DNA of 37,671 nt from the NCBI GenBank assembly GCA_964516325.1, contig CAZFAP010000024.1:1-37671 (forward strand), read 5' to 3'. Under the pieces are notes generated by a model, which was not told the origin of the DNA, made no database searches, and saw only the letters and a list, made by a program, of their open reading frames with translations. A program made the position numbers and the translations under genes. This DNA comes from CAZFAP01 sp964516325 (GTDB lineage Bacteria; Auribacterota; JABMQX01). Below, one piece after another: positions 16,470 through 25,228 of this stretch (within the stretch, counting starts at the first letter, position 1; every line of letters starts with the position of its first letter).

Positions 16470-17780
16470 ATGTCTGACATCCGAACGAATCTCAAGCTCG
16501 TCTTCCGTGCCTTGCGGCATAGAAATTACCGTCTTTTCTTTGTCGGTCAAAGCATCTCTTTGATTGGCACCTGGATGCAGGGGGTTGCTACGGGCTGGCT
16601 GGTGTACCGTCTCACGAATTCCACGCTCTCGCTGGGCATCGTTGGGTTCGCCGTCCAAATTCCCATCTTTCTCTTTGCCCCCATAGCCGGAGTAGTCGCC
16701 GACAGGTGCAATCGGCATCGCCTTGTAATTGTCACTCAGACGCTTGCCATGCTGGAGGCGGTGGTCTTGGCGCTTCTTGTTCTGACGAGCGCCGTCGAAA
16801 TCTGGCAGATCATATTGTTAACCGTATTCCTCGGTCTTGTAAACGCCTTTGACATGCCGGTCCGCCAGTCGTTCGTGGTCGAGATGATTGAGGACAGGGA
16901 AGATTTGGGAAACGCCATCGCCCTCAATTCCTCCATGGTGAATGGGACGCGGTTGATCGGACCGTCCATCGCCGGGATACTCATAGCCGTCGCTGGCGAG
17001 GGAGTCTGCTTCCTGGTCAACGCCATAAGCTACATTGCGGTCATCGCCGCTCTATTCGCCATGAAGGTGCCGCCGCAGAGGCGAGAGCCGAGCACAGCTC
17101 GCATTTTTCACGAGTTGAAGGAGGGGTTTTCGTACGCCTTCAGCTTCCCGATTATGAGGTCGGTCATACTTCTCGTGGGCTTGGTGAGCCTCGTCGGAGT
17201 TCCCTATAACGTCCTGATGCCTGTCTTTGCGAAGAACATTCTTCACGGTGGCCCTCGGACTCTCGGCTTTCTGACAGCCTCAACCGGCGCCGGCGCCCTG
17301 GCGGGCGCGGTTTATCTTGCCTCGCGAAAAAGCGTGCTCGGAGTCGGCAGAAACATCCCGCTGGCCGGAGCTATCTTCGGGGTGGGGCTTGTTGCTTTTT
17401 CGTTGTCCAGTGTTCTATGGTTCTCTTTCCTGTGTTTGTTGGTCGTGGGTTTCGGGGTGATGCTGCAAATATCATCAAGCAACACAGCTCTTCAAGCCAG
17501 TGTGGATGACGCGAAGCGGGGTAGGGTCATGTCCTTTTTCACGATGGCGTTTGTTGGCACGGCGCCATTCGGCAGTCTGCTGATAGGGTGGGCAAGCGGT
17601 AAGATCGGCGCCCCGAAGACTGTATTGATAGGCGGAGTATTCTGTATCTTGGGGTCGCTGCTGTTCGGGAGGAGACTCCTGAGCTCAAGAGACGAGGTCC
17701 GCGCGAGACCGACGCCGGCGCCGATTCGTTCGGACGTTCCGCTGAGAGACCCTGGACCGGCGACGCCCGCAAGTCCTTGA
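16470..17780 (+). CDS. MFS transporter, EntS/MFS_3-like exporter
   Basis: A 436-aa inner-membrane protein with about 12 predicted helices. The N-terminus (ALRHRNYRLFFVGQSISLIG, then WMQGVATGWLVYRLTNS) is typical of the MFS_3/DUF894 group that includes the enterobactin exporter EntS. The loop-2 motif appears as GVVADRCNRHRLVI, and AFDMPVRQSFVVEMI is the group's conserved segment after helix 4. The C-terminus is a basic Pro-rich tail. The substrate cannot be inferred. Start ATG at 16470 lacks a clear ribosome site. The gene is divergent from the radical SAM gene and 130 bases upstream of the PHP-glycosyltransferase fusion, with which it may be cotranscribed. Confidence 0.88.
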   Translation: MSDIRTNLKLVFRALRHRNYRLFFVGQSISLIGTWMQGVATGWLVYRLTNSTLSLGIVGFAVQIPIFLFAPIAGVVADRCNRHRLVIVTQTLAMLEAVVLALLVLTSAVEIWQIILLTVFLGLVNAFDMPVRQSFVVEMIEDREDLGNAIALNSSMVNGTRLIGPSIAGILIAVAGEGVCFLVNAISYIAVIAALFAMKVPPQRREPSTARIFHELKEGFSYAFSFPIMRSVILLVGLVSLVGVPYNVLMPVFAKNILHGGPRTLGFLTASTGAGALAGAVYLASRKSVLGVGRNIPLAGAIFGVGLVAFSLSSVLWFSFLCLLVVGFGVMLQISSSNTALQASVDDAKRGRVMSFFTMAFVGTAPFGSLLIGWASGKIGAPKTVLIGGVFCILGSLLFGRRLLSSRDEVRARPTPAPIRSDVPLRDPGPATPASP

Positions 17781-17910
17781 CCGGCGCCGGAGGCCCGGTT
17801 TGCGCTGGCCGGTTACTTGAGCAAGGACTGCGTTTTGAATGTTCCGCGGTCGCCTTTGAGCTGGAGGGCGGAAAGCAGGGTCTCTGTCGCGACAACGGGA
17901 GGGGGCAGCA

Positions 17911-20535
17911 ATGCCGGACAAGGAGAAAAGAAGTTTTCTCGATCTCCATCCGCACACAAGTTTCTCGATGGAAATCAGCGGGCAGCTCACTCCGTATGGC
18001 GGCATTCTGATCTACGCCCATCCTCCGCTATCCCCGCTGGAGGTGGCGGTGACCGTCGCGCGAAGGCTCTTCGCTCTCGCAGACCAGCGGGGCGGCGGAA
18101 ACGTTTTCCTTCCCATTGGGGACCTTCTCACGCCGCGGGGAGCGTTCGAGCTTTTGGATCAGACTCATTCCGAACGCGCGCCGGAGGAGATTCGCGCTCT
18201 GGCATCCTGCATCATTCCTTCCTTTGAGCATCCGGCGTCCTACGACGATCCGTTCCTGAAGAGAAAAAGGAGGGTCCATCTCTACATCGTCGGCGTGACC
18301 CCCGAAACCGTCGCACGAATCATGGACTGCGGCGGAGAGCTTCGGGACGTTGTCCGAACCTGCGATGAGAGCGGCGTCTTCTTTTTCCTCGCTCATCCGC
18401 TCGTTTCAATCAACAGGATTCCTTTCACGAGGCGCCAGTTCGACCATCTGCTGCACTTGATCGCGGACGAGAGAGAAGACAAAAAGCTCCCCATCGGCAT
18501 CGAAGTTCGCAGCGGGAAGACGACGACGCGGCTGGCGAAGGTAACCGAGCGGGTGCTTGACCGGATCGAACAGGAGCTTCGGCTTTCTTTCGTTCGGGTC
18601 GGCGGCAGCGACGCCTATGACTCTTCCGTCGGGACAACCTACACGACCGCTCCGCTTTCTGAGAGCGTCGAAGAGCTGATTGAGAATCTTCGCAAGGGCA
18701 ACGACATTCGCCCGGAAGGGAAACATGGCACTCGGGCCGAGTTCGAGAAGAGGGTTCGCGGACTTGCCGAAACAAAACTCCCGTCGGAACTCCGGCGAGG
18801 GCTTGACAAGCTCTGCGTCTCCCGCCTTCCCCGATTTCTCCAGAGCCTCGTTGATTATGCCAGCCACTTTGCGATGACCTTCCCGGTGTTTTGCAGGTTC
18901 GCCCTCGAAGATGAGCAGATCAGCATCATGCGAGAGGAATACGGTCTGCCATCGGAGGAAGAGGAGCAAGCTTCCCCGGCAGCTCACCATGACGAGGATT
19001 CGGGTGTCTCGCAGGTTGACAAGCCCTTGCGCTGTCCCGCCGCGCACGTCGGGCGGAGCGAGGCTGAAATTCATCTCCCCGGAATTCTTTTCATGGCGGA
19101 AACGCCCCTCGAAAGCGAGGAGGTTGTCCGGCGAGAGAAACGAAGGCACTTCAGCGGCGTCAAAAGCCTCCTCGACGAGCTGAAGAGATACGCCATCGAA
19201 AGCGAGACTCCGATCACCATAGGACAGCCCTCCCACGAGCAGTTATCCGGTCCTTACGAGGTAGCGAGGCAGGGCAATCTGACCCTTCTGAAGTTTCGAC
19301 CGTCTGTGGAGCTCTACTTTGGCGATTGTCCTACGGACTTGCCCGTCGAGCTGACGATTGACCTCGGGCTTGCGTTGAGCAGAGCGGAGCTATTTGAGCG
19401 GTCAAAGTTGCGCATGCTCTTGCAGAGAACGCGCCGCAAAGTCCAGCCGTTCTCCCCCGCCCACAAGGTATTGAGAGAGCTTCTCCAAAGTGGAGCAGTC
19501 GGGCCGTTCAAGGCTGTGGTATCCATAGATTGCGGTCCCTACGCCAAATTGGCTTTCGCCGAAGGACGAGGAAACCTCGACGTGCCGACGTTCGGCATAT
19601 ACACCACAAATCTCGCCGACTCGACTCTCAGTAGAGTGGAAACGCTCTACAAGAAGCTCGCCAGAGATATCACCCGGCAACCGCTGGCGGAGCCTCTTTC
19701 CCCCTATGCCGACGATGTCCTGAGACACCTCCTTCTTCCCGTAGCCTCGTTCGTGTCGGGCATGCAGACGGAGTTTCTCAGCGCAGTTGACCTGTTGTTC
19801 GCGCCGCCGGGCAACGTTGCCGATTTAGGAAAGAAAGGAGTAACCGGCGAGATCAGAGACCTTGGAAGAGGTCTGAACAAAACGTTTTTCAAGGCGGGTG
19901 ACAAGGGACCGGCAGACCGGATCAGGATGGTCTGCGCGGGGAGGTTCTTCGCGGAAAATCGGCCCGGAGACCTCGTTGCGATTATCCAGAACCTCCCGCC
20001 GGACACAAGAACGTGCGTTTTCCTCGACGTCGTCGGCTACGGCGATGAGCTTCCGACGATAGAGCCAATTCTGAAATCCCTTTTGGGCCCGAATGTGACA
20101 TTTCACGGCGCGCTTCCCCAGCAGAAGGTCGGCGACGCCATGGGGACGAGCGACGTTTCCATCATTACAGGCGACTATCACACGTACGGCCAGGTCTATC
20201 GCGAGGGGATGGCTTGCGGCGCCATCCAGATGGCGAAGGACTGCTTTGCCGCAAGAGCGGTTATCACGGATTACAGGTCGGCTCCGGAGAAAGCGACAGG
20301 GCTTCTCTACAGGGACGCCGGAGAAGCTGCGAGAGAGGTCGTGAACTTCTTGACCGATGTCGAGCTGAGAAGGAGGCTGCAATCAAATTGCCTGAGGAAT
20401 GCCCAGGAGTTCCCGTCGTGGTTGGAGGTCTTCGAGACGCAGCTTTTCATGCCGATTGACGAGGTCGTTCGCCGCTATCGCAAGAGGAATACCCTTCCGG
20501 GGATCGTAAAGCTTGCTTTCCGGCGGAGCAAATGA
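17911..20535 (+). CDS. Fusion of a PHP-like domain and a GT-B (family 4-like) glycosyltransferase
   Basis: An 874-aa protein with two parts. Residues ~8-260 resemble a PHP metallo-phosphoesterase: LDLHPHTSFS at the start, FFFLAHPLVS in the middle, PIGIEVRSG, then GGSDAYDSSVGTTYTTAP. The usual TDH motif is missing (IGDLLTPRG stands there) and the SDAH motif reads SDAY, so the metal centre is probably incomplete. Residues ~400-860 look like a GT-B glycosyltransferase: a Rossmann-type acceptor half (VSIDCGPYAKLA, then VPTFGIYTTNLADSTLSRVE) and a donor half (RIRMVCAGRFFAENRPGDLV, then VYREGMACGAIQMAKDCFAA with a later LLYRDAGEAAREVV). The start at 17911 has GGGAGGGG upstream. It follows the MFS gene. 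The product is unknown. Confidence 0.8.
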   Translation: MPDKEKRSFLDLHPHTSFSMEISGQLTPYGGILIYAHPPLSPLEVAVTVARRLFALADQRGGGNVFLPIGDLLTPRGAFELLDQTHSERAPEEIRALASCIIPSFEHPASYDDPFLKRKRRVHLYIVGVTPETVARIMDCGGELRDVVRTCDESGVFFFLAHPLVSINRIPFTRRQFDHLLHLIADEREDKKLPIGIEVRSGKTTTRLAKVTERVLDRIEQELRLSFVRVGGSDAYDSSVGTTYTTAPLSESVEELIENLRKGNDIRPEGKHGTRAEFEKRVRGLAETKLPSELRRGLDKLCVSRLPRFLQSLVDYASHFAMTFPVFCRFALEDEQISIMREEYGLPSEEEEQASPAAHHDEDSGVSQVDKPLRCPAAHVGRSEAEIHLPGILFMAETPLESEEVVRREKRRHFSGVKSLLDELKRYAIESETPITIGQPSHEQLSGPYEVARQGNLTLLKFRPSVELYFGDCPTDLPVELTIDLGLALSRAELFERSKLRMLLQRTRRKVQPFSPAHKVLRELLQSGAVGPFKAVVSIDCGPYAKLAFAEGRGNLDVPTFGIYTTNLADSTLSRVETLYKKLARDITRQPLAEPLSPYADDVLRHLLLPVASFVSGMQTEFLSAVDLLFAPPGNVADLGKKGVTGEIRDLGRGLNKTFFKAGDKGPADRIRMVCAGRFFAENRPGDLVAIIQNLPPDTRTCVFLDVVGYGDELPTIEPILKSLLGPNVTFHGALPQQKVGDAMGTSDVSIITGDYHTYGQVYREGMACGAIQMAKDCFAARAVITDYRSAPEKATGLLYRDAGEAAREVVNFLTDVELRRRLQSNCLRNAQEFPSWLEVFETQLFMPIDEVVRRYRKRNTLPGIVKLAFRRSK

Positions 20536-20672
20536 TGGCAGCGACTTCTCGTCGTGGCCACCGAACCGCGGGCATTACACCTTTCCCCGGCCACAGGAGA
20601 AACTAAACCCCGGGGATCGGGTTAACCTCATCGGGTCGTCTCTGCGAACTCTGCGGTCTCTGCGGTGCGAAA
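20536..20672. repeat. Convergent intergenic gap with TCTGCG-type repeat
   Basis: A stretch at ~20640-20668 (TCTCTGCGAACTCTGCGGTC then TCTGCGGTG) shares the repeated TCTGCG unit with the inverted repeat at 16219-16288. It lies between convergent genes. No T-tailed hairpin was found. Confidence 0.4.
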
Positions 20673-23645
20673 CTACTTTCCCTCCGCCAGCGCTTCCTGA
20701 GCGAGCTTTCGGCATCGCTCGATCTCGGCATTCCCCGACGGGCGTTCGCTTGCGGCGGTCTTCCAGGCGACACGCGCCTCCTCCAACTTCCGAAGACGCG
20801 ACAATGCCACGCCGAGCCAATAATAGAGGTCTGCCTCCCGCGCGCCGTCTCTGCGACCGATGCCCAGGTTCTCGGGATACTCCAGGGAGCGGCGAAACTC
20901 TGCAGCCGCCTCCGCAAATTGCCCCGCGTCGAGATGCCGCTTTCCGAGCGTCAGGTGAGCGGCTCGAAACTCGTCGTGCAGCCCCTGTGCTCCTTCCCAG
21001 GCGGTAACGCGGGTCTTATCGAGAAGCGCCGCAGCCTTTTCGGGTTCGTTGAGCTGGTTGTGCAGCCGCGCAGTCATCTCCACGACGTCTGCTCGGTGCA
21101 TGTTAGCAGGGAGAACGCTCAGGAGAACGTCGCGTGCTTTGGCGAGAAGACCCGGTTTTTCGGCGGGGCTTCGAGATGCCTGGCCTTCGAGGACGCGGCC
21201 AAGGTCTCGTCCCACGATCCCGTCCTGAGGCGCCTTCGATAAGGCATCCCGGAGATAGCTCTCACCCCGGACGAGGTCGCCGTCGAGCTTCCACGCCACC
21301 ATTCCGAGAGACCGCAACGGCACAGGATTCGACCGGTCGAGCGATGCGGATTCTTCCCAAAGCTTGCGAGCTTCCGCGTACTGCCGCAGGTGGAAGCGAA
21401 GGTCTCCGAGGAGAAGCCTCGCTATGGCGTCATTGGGCCGCGACTGTACCGCGTGCTCGAGAACGAGAAGCTCTTCCAGCCGCGACGGGAAAACACCCTC
21501 CACCGGCCTTGGTTCGGACGATAGAGCAGCCAATCCCTCTCTGGCTCGGAGGTAACTCGCCCCGTACCACAGCATCGGCGAACGGCCAAGGTCCTCTTGT
21601 TCGAGAAGGTCGAGAGCTTCCCTTCGCATTCCCAGTTTCGCCAGCTCGAAAGCGAGCTCGAGCGTGCATTCCGGATCGCGATTCAGAAGTTGCTTCAACA
21701 CTTTTTTTGCCGTCGGCTTACCAAGCTGTGCCAGAACGTACCACGCCGTCGCGTCGAGAGGGTTTTCCTTGAGTGTGCCGGACGCGATGGCTCCCGCCTG
21801 CTTTTGCCGTCCCAGACGCAGCAGGGCAATGGCAAGCCGACCCCGGCTCACGGGATCATTGGACCATGGGCTGTCACCGCTCAGAGCCTCGACTGCTTCC
21901 TCAAGCCCATTCTTGCGAATGAGTATTTTCGCGACGAGGGCTCGCGCGGGGGCAGCGGTCGCAGGATCGAGGGCGGCTCGCCATGCACTGTCCAGCGCAT
22001 CTTCCTCCTTCGCCTGGCGCAGCAGGGCAACTGCAAGGGCGAAATGGCTATGTCCATCGTACGGATTCTCCTCAGTTGCACGCCTTGCCAACTTCTCCGC
22101 CTCCGCAGGCGCTGCGTCTGTGAGCTTGTAGTGAGCGAGACCGAGCAGCGCCTCAACGCATCCCGTGTCCCGGCTCAAAACCTTTTCGAACGCGCCGATT
22201 GCTTCGCTTCTCTGCCCAAGCAGAAGGAGCTTCCAGCCCTCGCTGGCAATGCCTTCCGGGGAAGGCTCTGTCGCGCGGTCTTTTGGCGGCTCCCTTTCCG
22301 GCAACTGGAGTGGAACGCTGAATGACGCAAGTTTCTCCTTTCCGTGATGTATCTCGACGAGAACCGGAGGCTCACCGACAGCAATCGTTCGAGATAGTGG
22401 GTCTCGAGGACTAATATGCGCTTCCCATGAACAAAGGTCTTTGTCGGAGCGGCTGACCTTGATCTTCGCGCCTTTCCAGCTCCCGGTTCCAATGATTCCG
22501 ATGTCGAGCTGACCGTTCTTGACATGCGCGCGGGCGCAAATGTCCCGGTTGGCGTATGTGAAAGGCCCTCCCAGCCCGTGAACCGGATACCACCATTCCT
22601 TCCAGCTTATCGCTTCATGGGGGTCGAGGCGTCCGGTTTCCGCCTGCGTGTGCAGAGGCCCGGTTTGAACCTCGTTATAGGGGCCGTCGTCGTCCGTGAG
22701 CATGCGCTGATGGGCGATGCCGTCTCCTCCCCAGCCCCACGTCCAGGCTTTCTTCCCCGGCAACTGGCGGTGGTCCGCGAAAGCCACGCAGCCCCTGTCC
22801 TCATCCTCGTCGTAAGAGCCAAAGAAATCCTGATCGCATTCGTAGGCAAAGATGGAACTCATCTGGCGGTAGTTTTTCCCCGAACTTAGGTCCACCCCGT
22901 CGTTCACGGGCCACTTGTAGAAAGTCGTGCCCGCATGGTCCGTTCCCAGCGTCATGGGATAGACGAAACGGAAGCCCGGCGTGTTTGGCTGGGCGGTGCA
23001 ATTCCAATAATAGTAAGGACAAACAGTCTCGTTTTTGTTGTAGAGGGTAACTCGCTGCTCGATGAACCGACGACCCGGGCGAAGTGTAATGATTACCGTC
23101 CACGCAAGCCGGTACATCCGGTCCGTATCGCCCACAGCCACCGAACGCGAGCCGTCCTTTTCCTGCGACAGAATGAGAACGTCCGCCGGAGAAATCGCGC
23201 TGACGGTGTGCCCCTGCGGTCCCGTGTTGAATTCGACGCCTCCCGAAATCCATGCCCCTCGCATGGCGATAAGCCCCGGCTTGACGACGTGGTTCACGTA
23301 GAAAATCGGCTCCCCGGTTACTTTATCAACCGCCTCCCATATTCGACCGCCCAGTTCCGGGATGAATGTCAGCTTCACGAGGTCGCTTTCCAGGACGACC
23401 GTTTTGTACGTGCGAGGCGCGCGATCCGGGCGAAGATCGTCCTGCATGGTATAAGGGTAAATGTTGCGGCCGTCTGTCTCGGGAAAATAGGGATGGCGAA
23501 CATCCGGCTGCCACGGATAGGTTGGAAGCGTTGCCTGACTCTCGAATGCTTTAACAACTTCGCAGAACGAATGCGCGGGCACGAGGGTGAAGGCTGCACA
23601 GAGAATGATAACGGCGAATGCACTTTTCATAAGCCGATTCCTCAT
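20673..23645 (-). CDS. Secreted DUF5107-TPR protein
   Basis: A 990-aa protein with a signal peptide (MRNRLMKSAFAVIILCAAFT, cleavage near 28). The first ~430 residues match the DUF5107 type, a galactose-mutarotase-like beta-sandwich (LTFIPELGGRIWEAVDKVTG, ISGGVEFNTGPQGHTV, then SWKEWWYPVHGLGGPFTYAN) thought to act on carbohydrates. From ~455 to the end it is a long array of tetratricopeptide repeats (AIGAFEKVLSRDTGCVEALL and many others). DUF5107 proteins are common near polysaccharide-use genes in Bacteroidota and similar phyla. Its ATG overlaps the TGA of the upstream gene (23642-23645), which fixes the start; a second in-frame ATG is five codons later. It converges with the glycosyltransferase gene. 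The activity is unproven. Confidence 0.85.
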   Translation of the reverse strand: MRNRLMKSAFAVIILCAAFTLVPAHSFCEVVKAFESQATLPTYPWQPDVRHPYFPETDGRNIYPYTMQDDLRPDRAPRTYKTVVLESDLVKLTFIPELGGRIWEAVDKVTGEPIFYVNHVVKPGLIAMRGAWISGGVEFNTGPQGHTVSAISPADVLILSQEKDGSRSVAVGDTDRMYRLAWTVIITLRPGRRFIEQRVTLYNKNETVCPYYYWNCTAQPNTPGFRFVYPMTLGTDHAGTTFYKWPVNDGVDLSSGKNYRQMSSIFAYECDQDFFGSYDEDEDRGCVAFADHRQLPGKKAWTWGWGGDGIAHQRMLTDDDGPYNEVQTGPLHTQAETGRLDPHEAISWKEWWYPVHGLGGPFTYANRDICARAHVKNGQLDIGIIGTGSWKGAKIKVSRSDKDLCSWEAHISPRDPLSRTIAVGEPPVLVEIHHGKEKLASFSVPLQLPEREPPKDRATEPSPEGIASEGWKLLLLGQRSEAIGAFEKVLSRDTGCVEALLGLAHYKLTDAAPAEAEKLARRATEENPYDGHSHFALAVALLRQAKEEDALDSAWRAALDPATAAPARALVAKILIRKNGLEEAVEALSGDSPWSNDPVSRGRLAIALLRLGRQKQAGAIASGTLKENPLDATAWYVLAQLGKPTAKKVLKQLLNRDPECTLELAFELAKLGMRREALDLLEQEDLGRSPMLWYGASYLRAREGLAALSSEPRPVEGVFPSRLEELLVLEHAVQSRPNDAIARLLLGDLRFHLRQYAEARKLWEESASLDRSNPVPLRSLGMVAWKLDGDLVRGESYLRDALSKAPQDGIVGRDLGRVLEGQASRSPAEKPGLLAKARDVLLSVLPANMHRADVVEMTARLHNQLNEPEKAAALLDKTRVTAWEGAQGLHDEFRAAHLTLGKRHLDAGQFAEAAAEFRRSLEYPENLGIGRRDGAREADLYYWLGVALSRLRKLEEARVAWKTAASERPSGNAEIERCRKLAQEALAEGK

Positions 23646-24403
23646 TGAGACCTTGTTCCAGAATCCGACGCGTTTGAAGGGAGATCGGGCTTGCGCGCAG
23701 GCGCGATTCCAAAATGAATATCAGGGCGAAGCCACCAATCGCTCACATACACGCCGTCGGGGCCAAAATACCCGACGATGACCGGCGCCCCGTCTGGACC
23801 GACATCGTTGCTCGAAATCACATCGTTTTCAAATAGTCGCTCCCCACGCGCTTTGAACACGAGCAACGTCATGTACACATAGACGACCGCTCGTTCTCGG
23901 TATTCGTTCTCCTTGAGCAATCGTTCGTGCTGCCAGTACGGCTTCTCCCTGCTTTCCTCACGGAGCGAGCGGGCGATCAGATACCAGCGGAGCTGCGGCG
24001 TCTCATCGTCTGCATAGGCTTGTCGGGGTTCCGAAGGCCTTGGATAGGACTTGAAGCAAGGTTGCCCCCCGGCAGGAAACCTCTCCCGCAAGCGTCTGAT
24101 CGTTAACGGATGTCCCGTATCATCCCTCCGAACACCCAGAAAGAGAATGTGAGAATTGCTGCATTCGCGGAGCGTCTTTTCCGAGAAACGTATTTCTCGC
24201 ACTTCTTTTAGCTGTTGTTCGGTGAGCCTCGTGCCGAAATGCCTGGCTACTTCGTCGGGCCCAAGGAAATTGTTGTGCATTATGTTTCTTGCAACGGATT
24301 CGGTGACTTGGCATTCTACGTGACGAGCCAGTTCTGCTGCGCACACAATGATGGCCACGCACAACGTCAGCCGCGACAGTTCGCTCTGCACATTGAGTCC
24401 CAC
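23642..24403 (-). CDS. Secreted or membrane-anchored protein of unknown function
   Basis: A 253-aa protein if it starts at the GTG at 24403. That start gives an N-terminal hydrophobic segment (LTLCVAIIVCAAELARHVEC, ~12-31) suited to a signal peptide, and it lies 32 bases after the stop of the upstream gene; a longer frame to 24526 would overlap that gene by 92 bases. No known domain is visible. The middle is rich in Arg/Glu helices and the end has the strand-like GPDGVYVSDWWLRPDIHFG. Its stop overlaps the start of the DUF5107 gene by four bases, so the two are translationally coupled and probably function together. Confidence 0.6.
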   Translation of the reverse strand: MGLNVQSELSRLTLCVAIIVCAAELARHVECQVTESVARNIMHNNFLGPDEVARHFGTRLTEQQLKEVREIRFSEKTLRECSNSHILFLGVRRDDTGHPLTIRRLRERFPAGGQPCFKSYPRPSEPRQAYADDETPQLRWYLIARSLREESREKPYWQHERLLKENEYRERAVVYVYMTLLVFKARGERLFENDVISSNDVGPDGAPVIVGYFGPDGVYVSDWWLRPDIHFGIAPARKPDLPSNASDSGTRSQ

Positions 24404-24434
24404 TCTTTTGCTCGAAGCGCCCGACAAATCGCCG

Positions 24435-24875
24435 CTACTTTCGCGCAGACTTTTTCGTCTTGCGTCCGGTCTCACGAGCCCTGGGCTCGCTTGCCAGTAC
24501 GAACTTTCCTCGCTCCTTCGTCTCAATTCGATCGGTCGTGTAGCAAACGTGCCTCACCAGCGCCACGGGATTCTTGCTTGAGCTTCGATAGCCTGCTGCG
24601 ATGACTGCTTCTGCAATTTCTGCGGCGGTCTTTGGTTCCGCACTCTGGCTCAGCACGTCAACCACGCAGCTCTGCAAGCTCTTTTGGCCGGTTCGCCTCC
24701 GACGGCGTACTTCTCTCCGTGCCGTCGCCTTGCCAGCCAATGAACGAATCTGCTCATCAACTTTCGCGACCTGACCAACAAGCCGGTCCCTCCTTTGCTG
24801 TAACGCCTCCAAACGCTGTCTTTTCCCTTCCAGAAGCCGCTCCAAGTCCGCAATTGTTTTTGTTTCTACAGGCAT
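24435..24875 (-). CDS. Coiled-coil plus winged-helix-like protein
   Basis: A 146-aa protein. The N-terminal half is a coiled coil (IADLERLLEGKRQRLEALQQ, to about residue 45), then a basic stretch (TARREVRRRRRTGQK). The C-terminal half resembles a winged helix (SCVVDVLSQSAEPKTAAEIA, then NPVALVRHVCYTTDRIE and GKFVLA) such as the HARE-HTH group, so a DNA-binding role is plausible. ATG at 24875 has AAAGGAGA nearby and a good promoter upstream. It heads the group continuing to the DUF5107 gene and may regulate it; that is inference. Confidence 0.72.
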   Translation of the reverse strand: MPVETKTIADLERLLEGKRQRLEALQQRRDRLVGQVAKVDEQIRSLAGKATARREVRRRRRTGQKSLQSCVVDVLSQSAEPKTAAEIAEAVIAAGYRSSSKNPVALVRHVCYTTDRIETKERGKFVLASEPRARETGRKTKKSARK

Positions 24876-24935
24876 GGCTATTTCTCCTTTCGCGGTGCAT
24901 GTCAAGTACAGCGATTCCCAATCGAATGTACAGTT

Positions 24936-24964
24936 ACAATATCCGTTGCCATACAGCCCGTCAA
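24936..24964 (-). promoter_or_regulatory. Sigma-70-like promoter for the minus-strand DUF5107 group
   Basis: On the minus strand, TTGACG (24964-24959), a 17-base spacer and TATTGT (24941-24936), about 60 bases before the ATG at 24875. Both boxes fit the consensus well at five and four of six positions. Confidence 0.6.
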
Positions 24965-25099
24965 TTCTTTTCTTGTTGAACCGCGCCTTCTGCGAAGAAC
25001 TGATTCTATTTCGCCCTTGCCTGCGCTTCACGTCCCGTTAACGTAGGCGCCTTTTCTCTTCAATCGGAGAGGAAACGGGAAGAACACTCCAAAAACCGC

Positions 25100-25127
25100 T
25101 TGACTTCTCCGCGTCCGCGCATACATT
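25100..25127 (+). promoter_or_regulatory. Possible promoter for the GH30-like/sulfatase unit
   Basis: TTGACT (25100-25105), a 16-base spacer and TACATT (25122-25127), about 100 bases before the start at 25229. The -10 box is only a partial match. Confidence 0.42.
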
Positions 25128-25228
25128 GGTGACCGGCCTTGGTATTCAAGGCGTTCTCTCGAGACAAAAGAAAAGCTGCAACTGTCACCCATCCCAGCCG
25201 CTTGTTTTCGTGAAAGGCGGTTTGAGCA

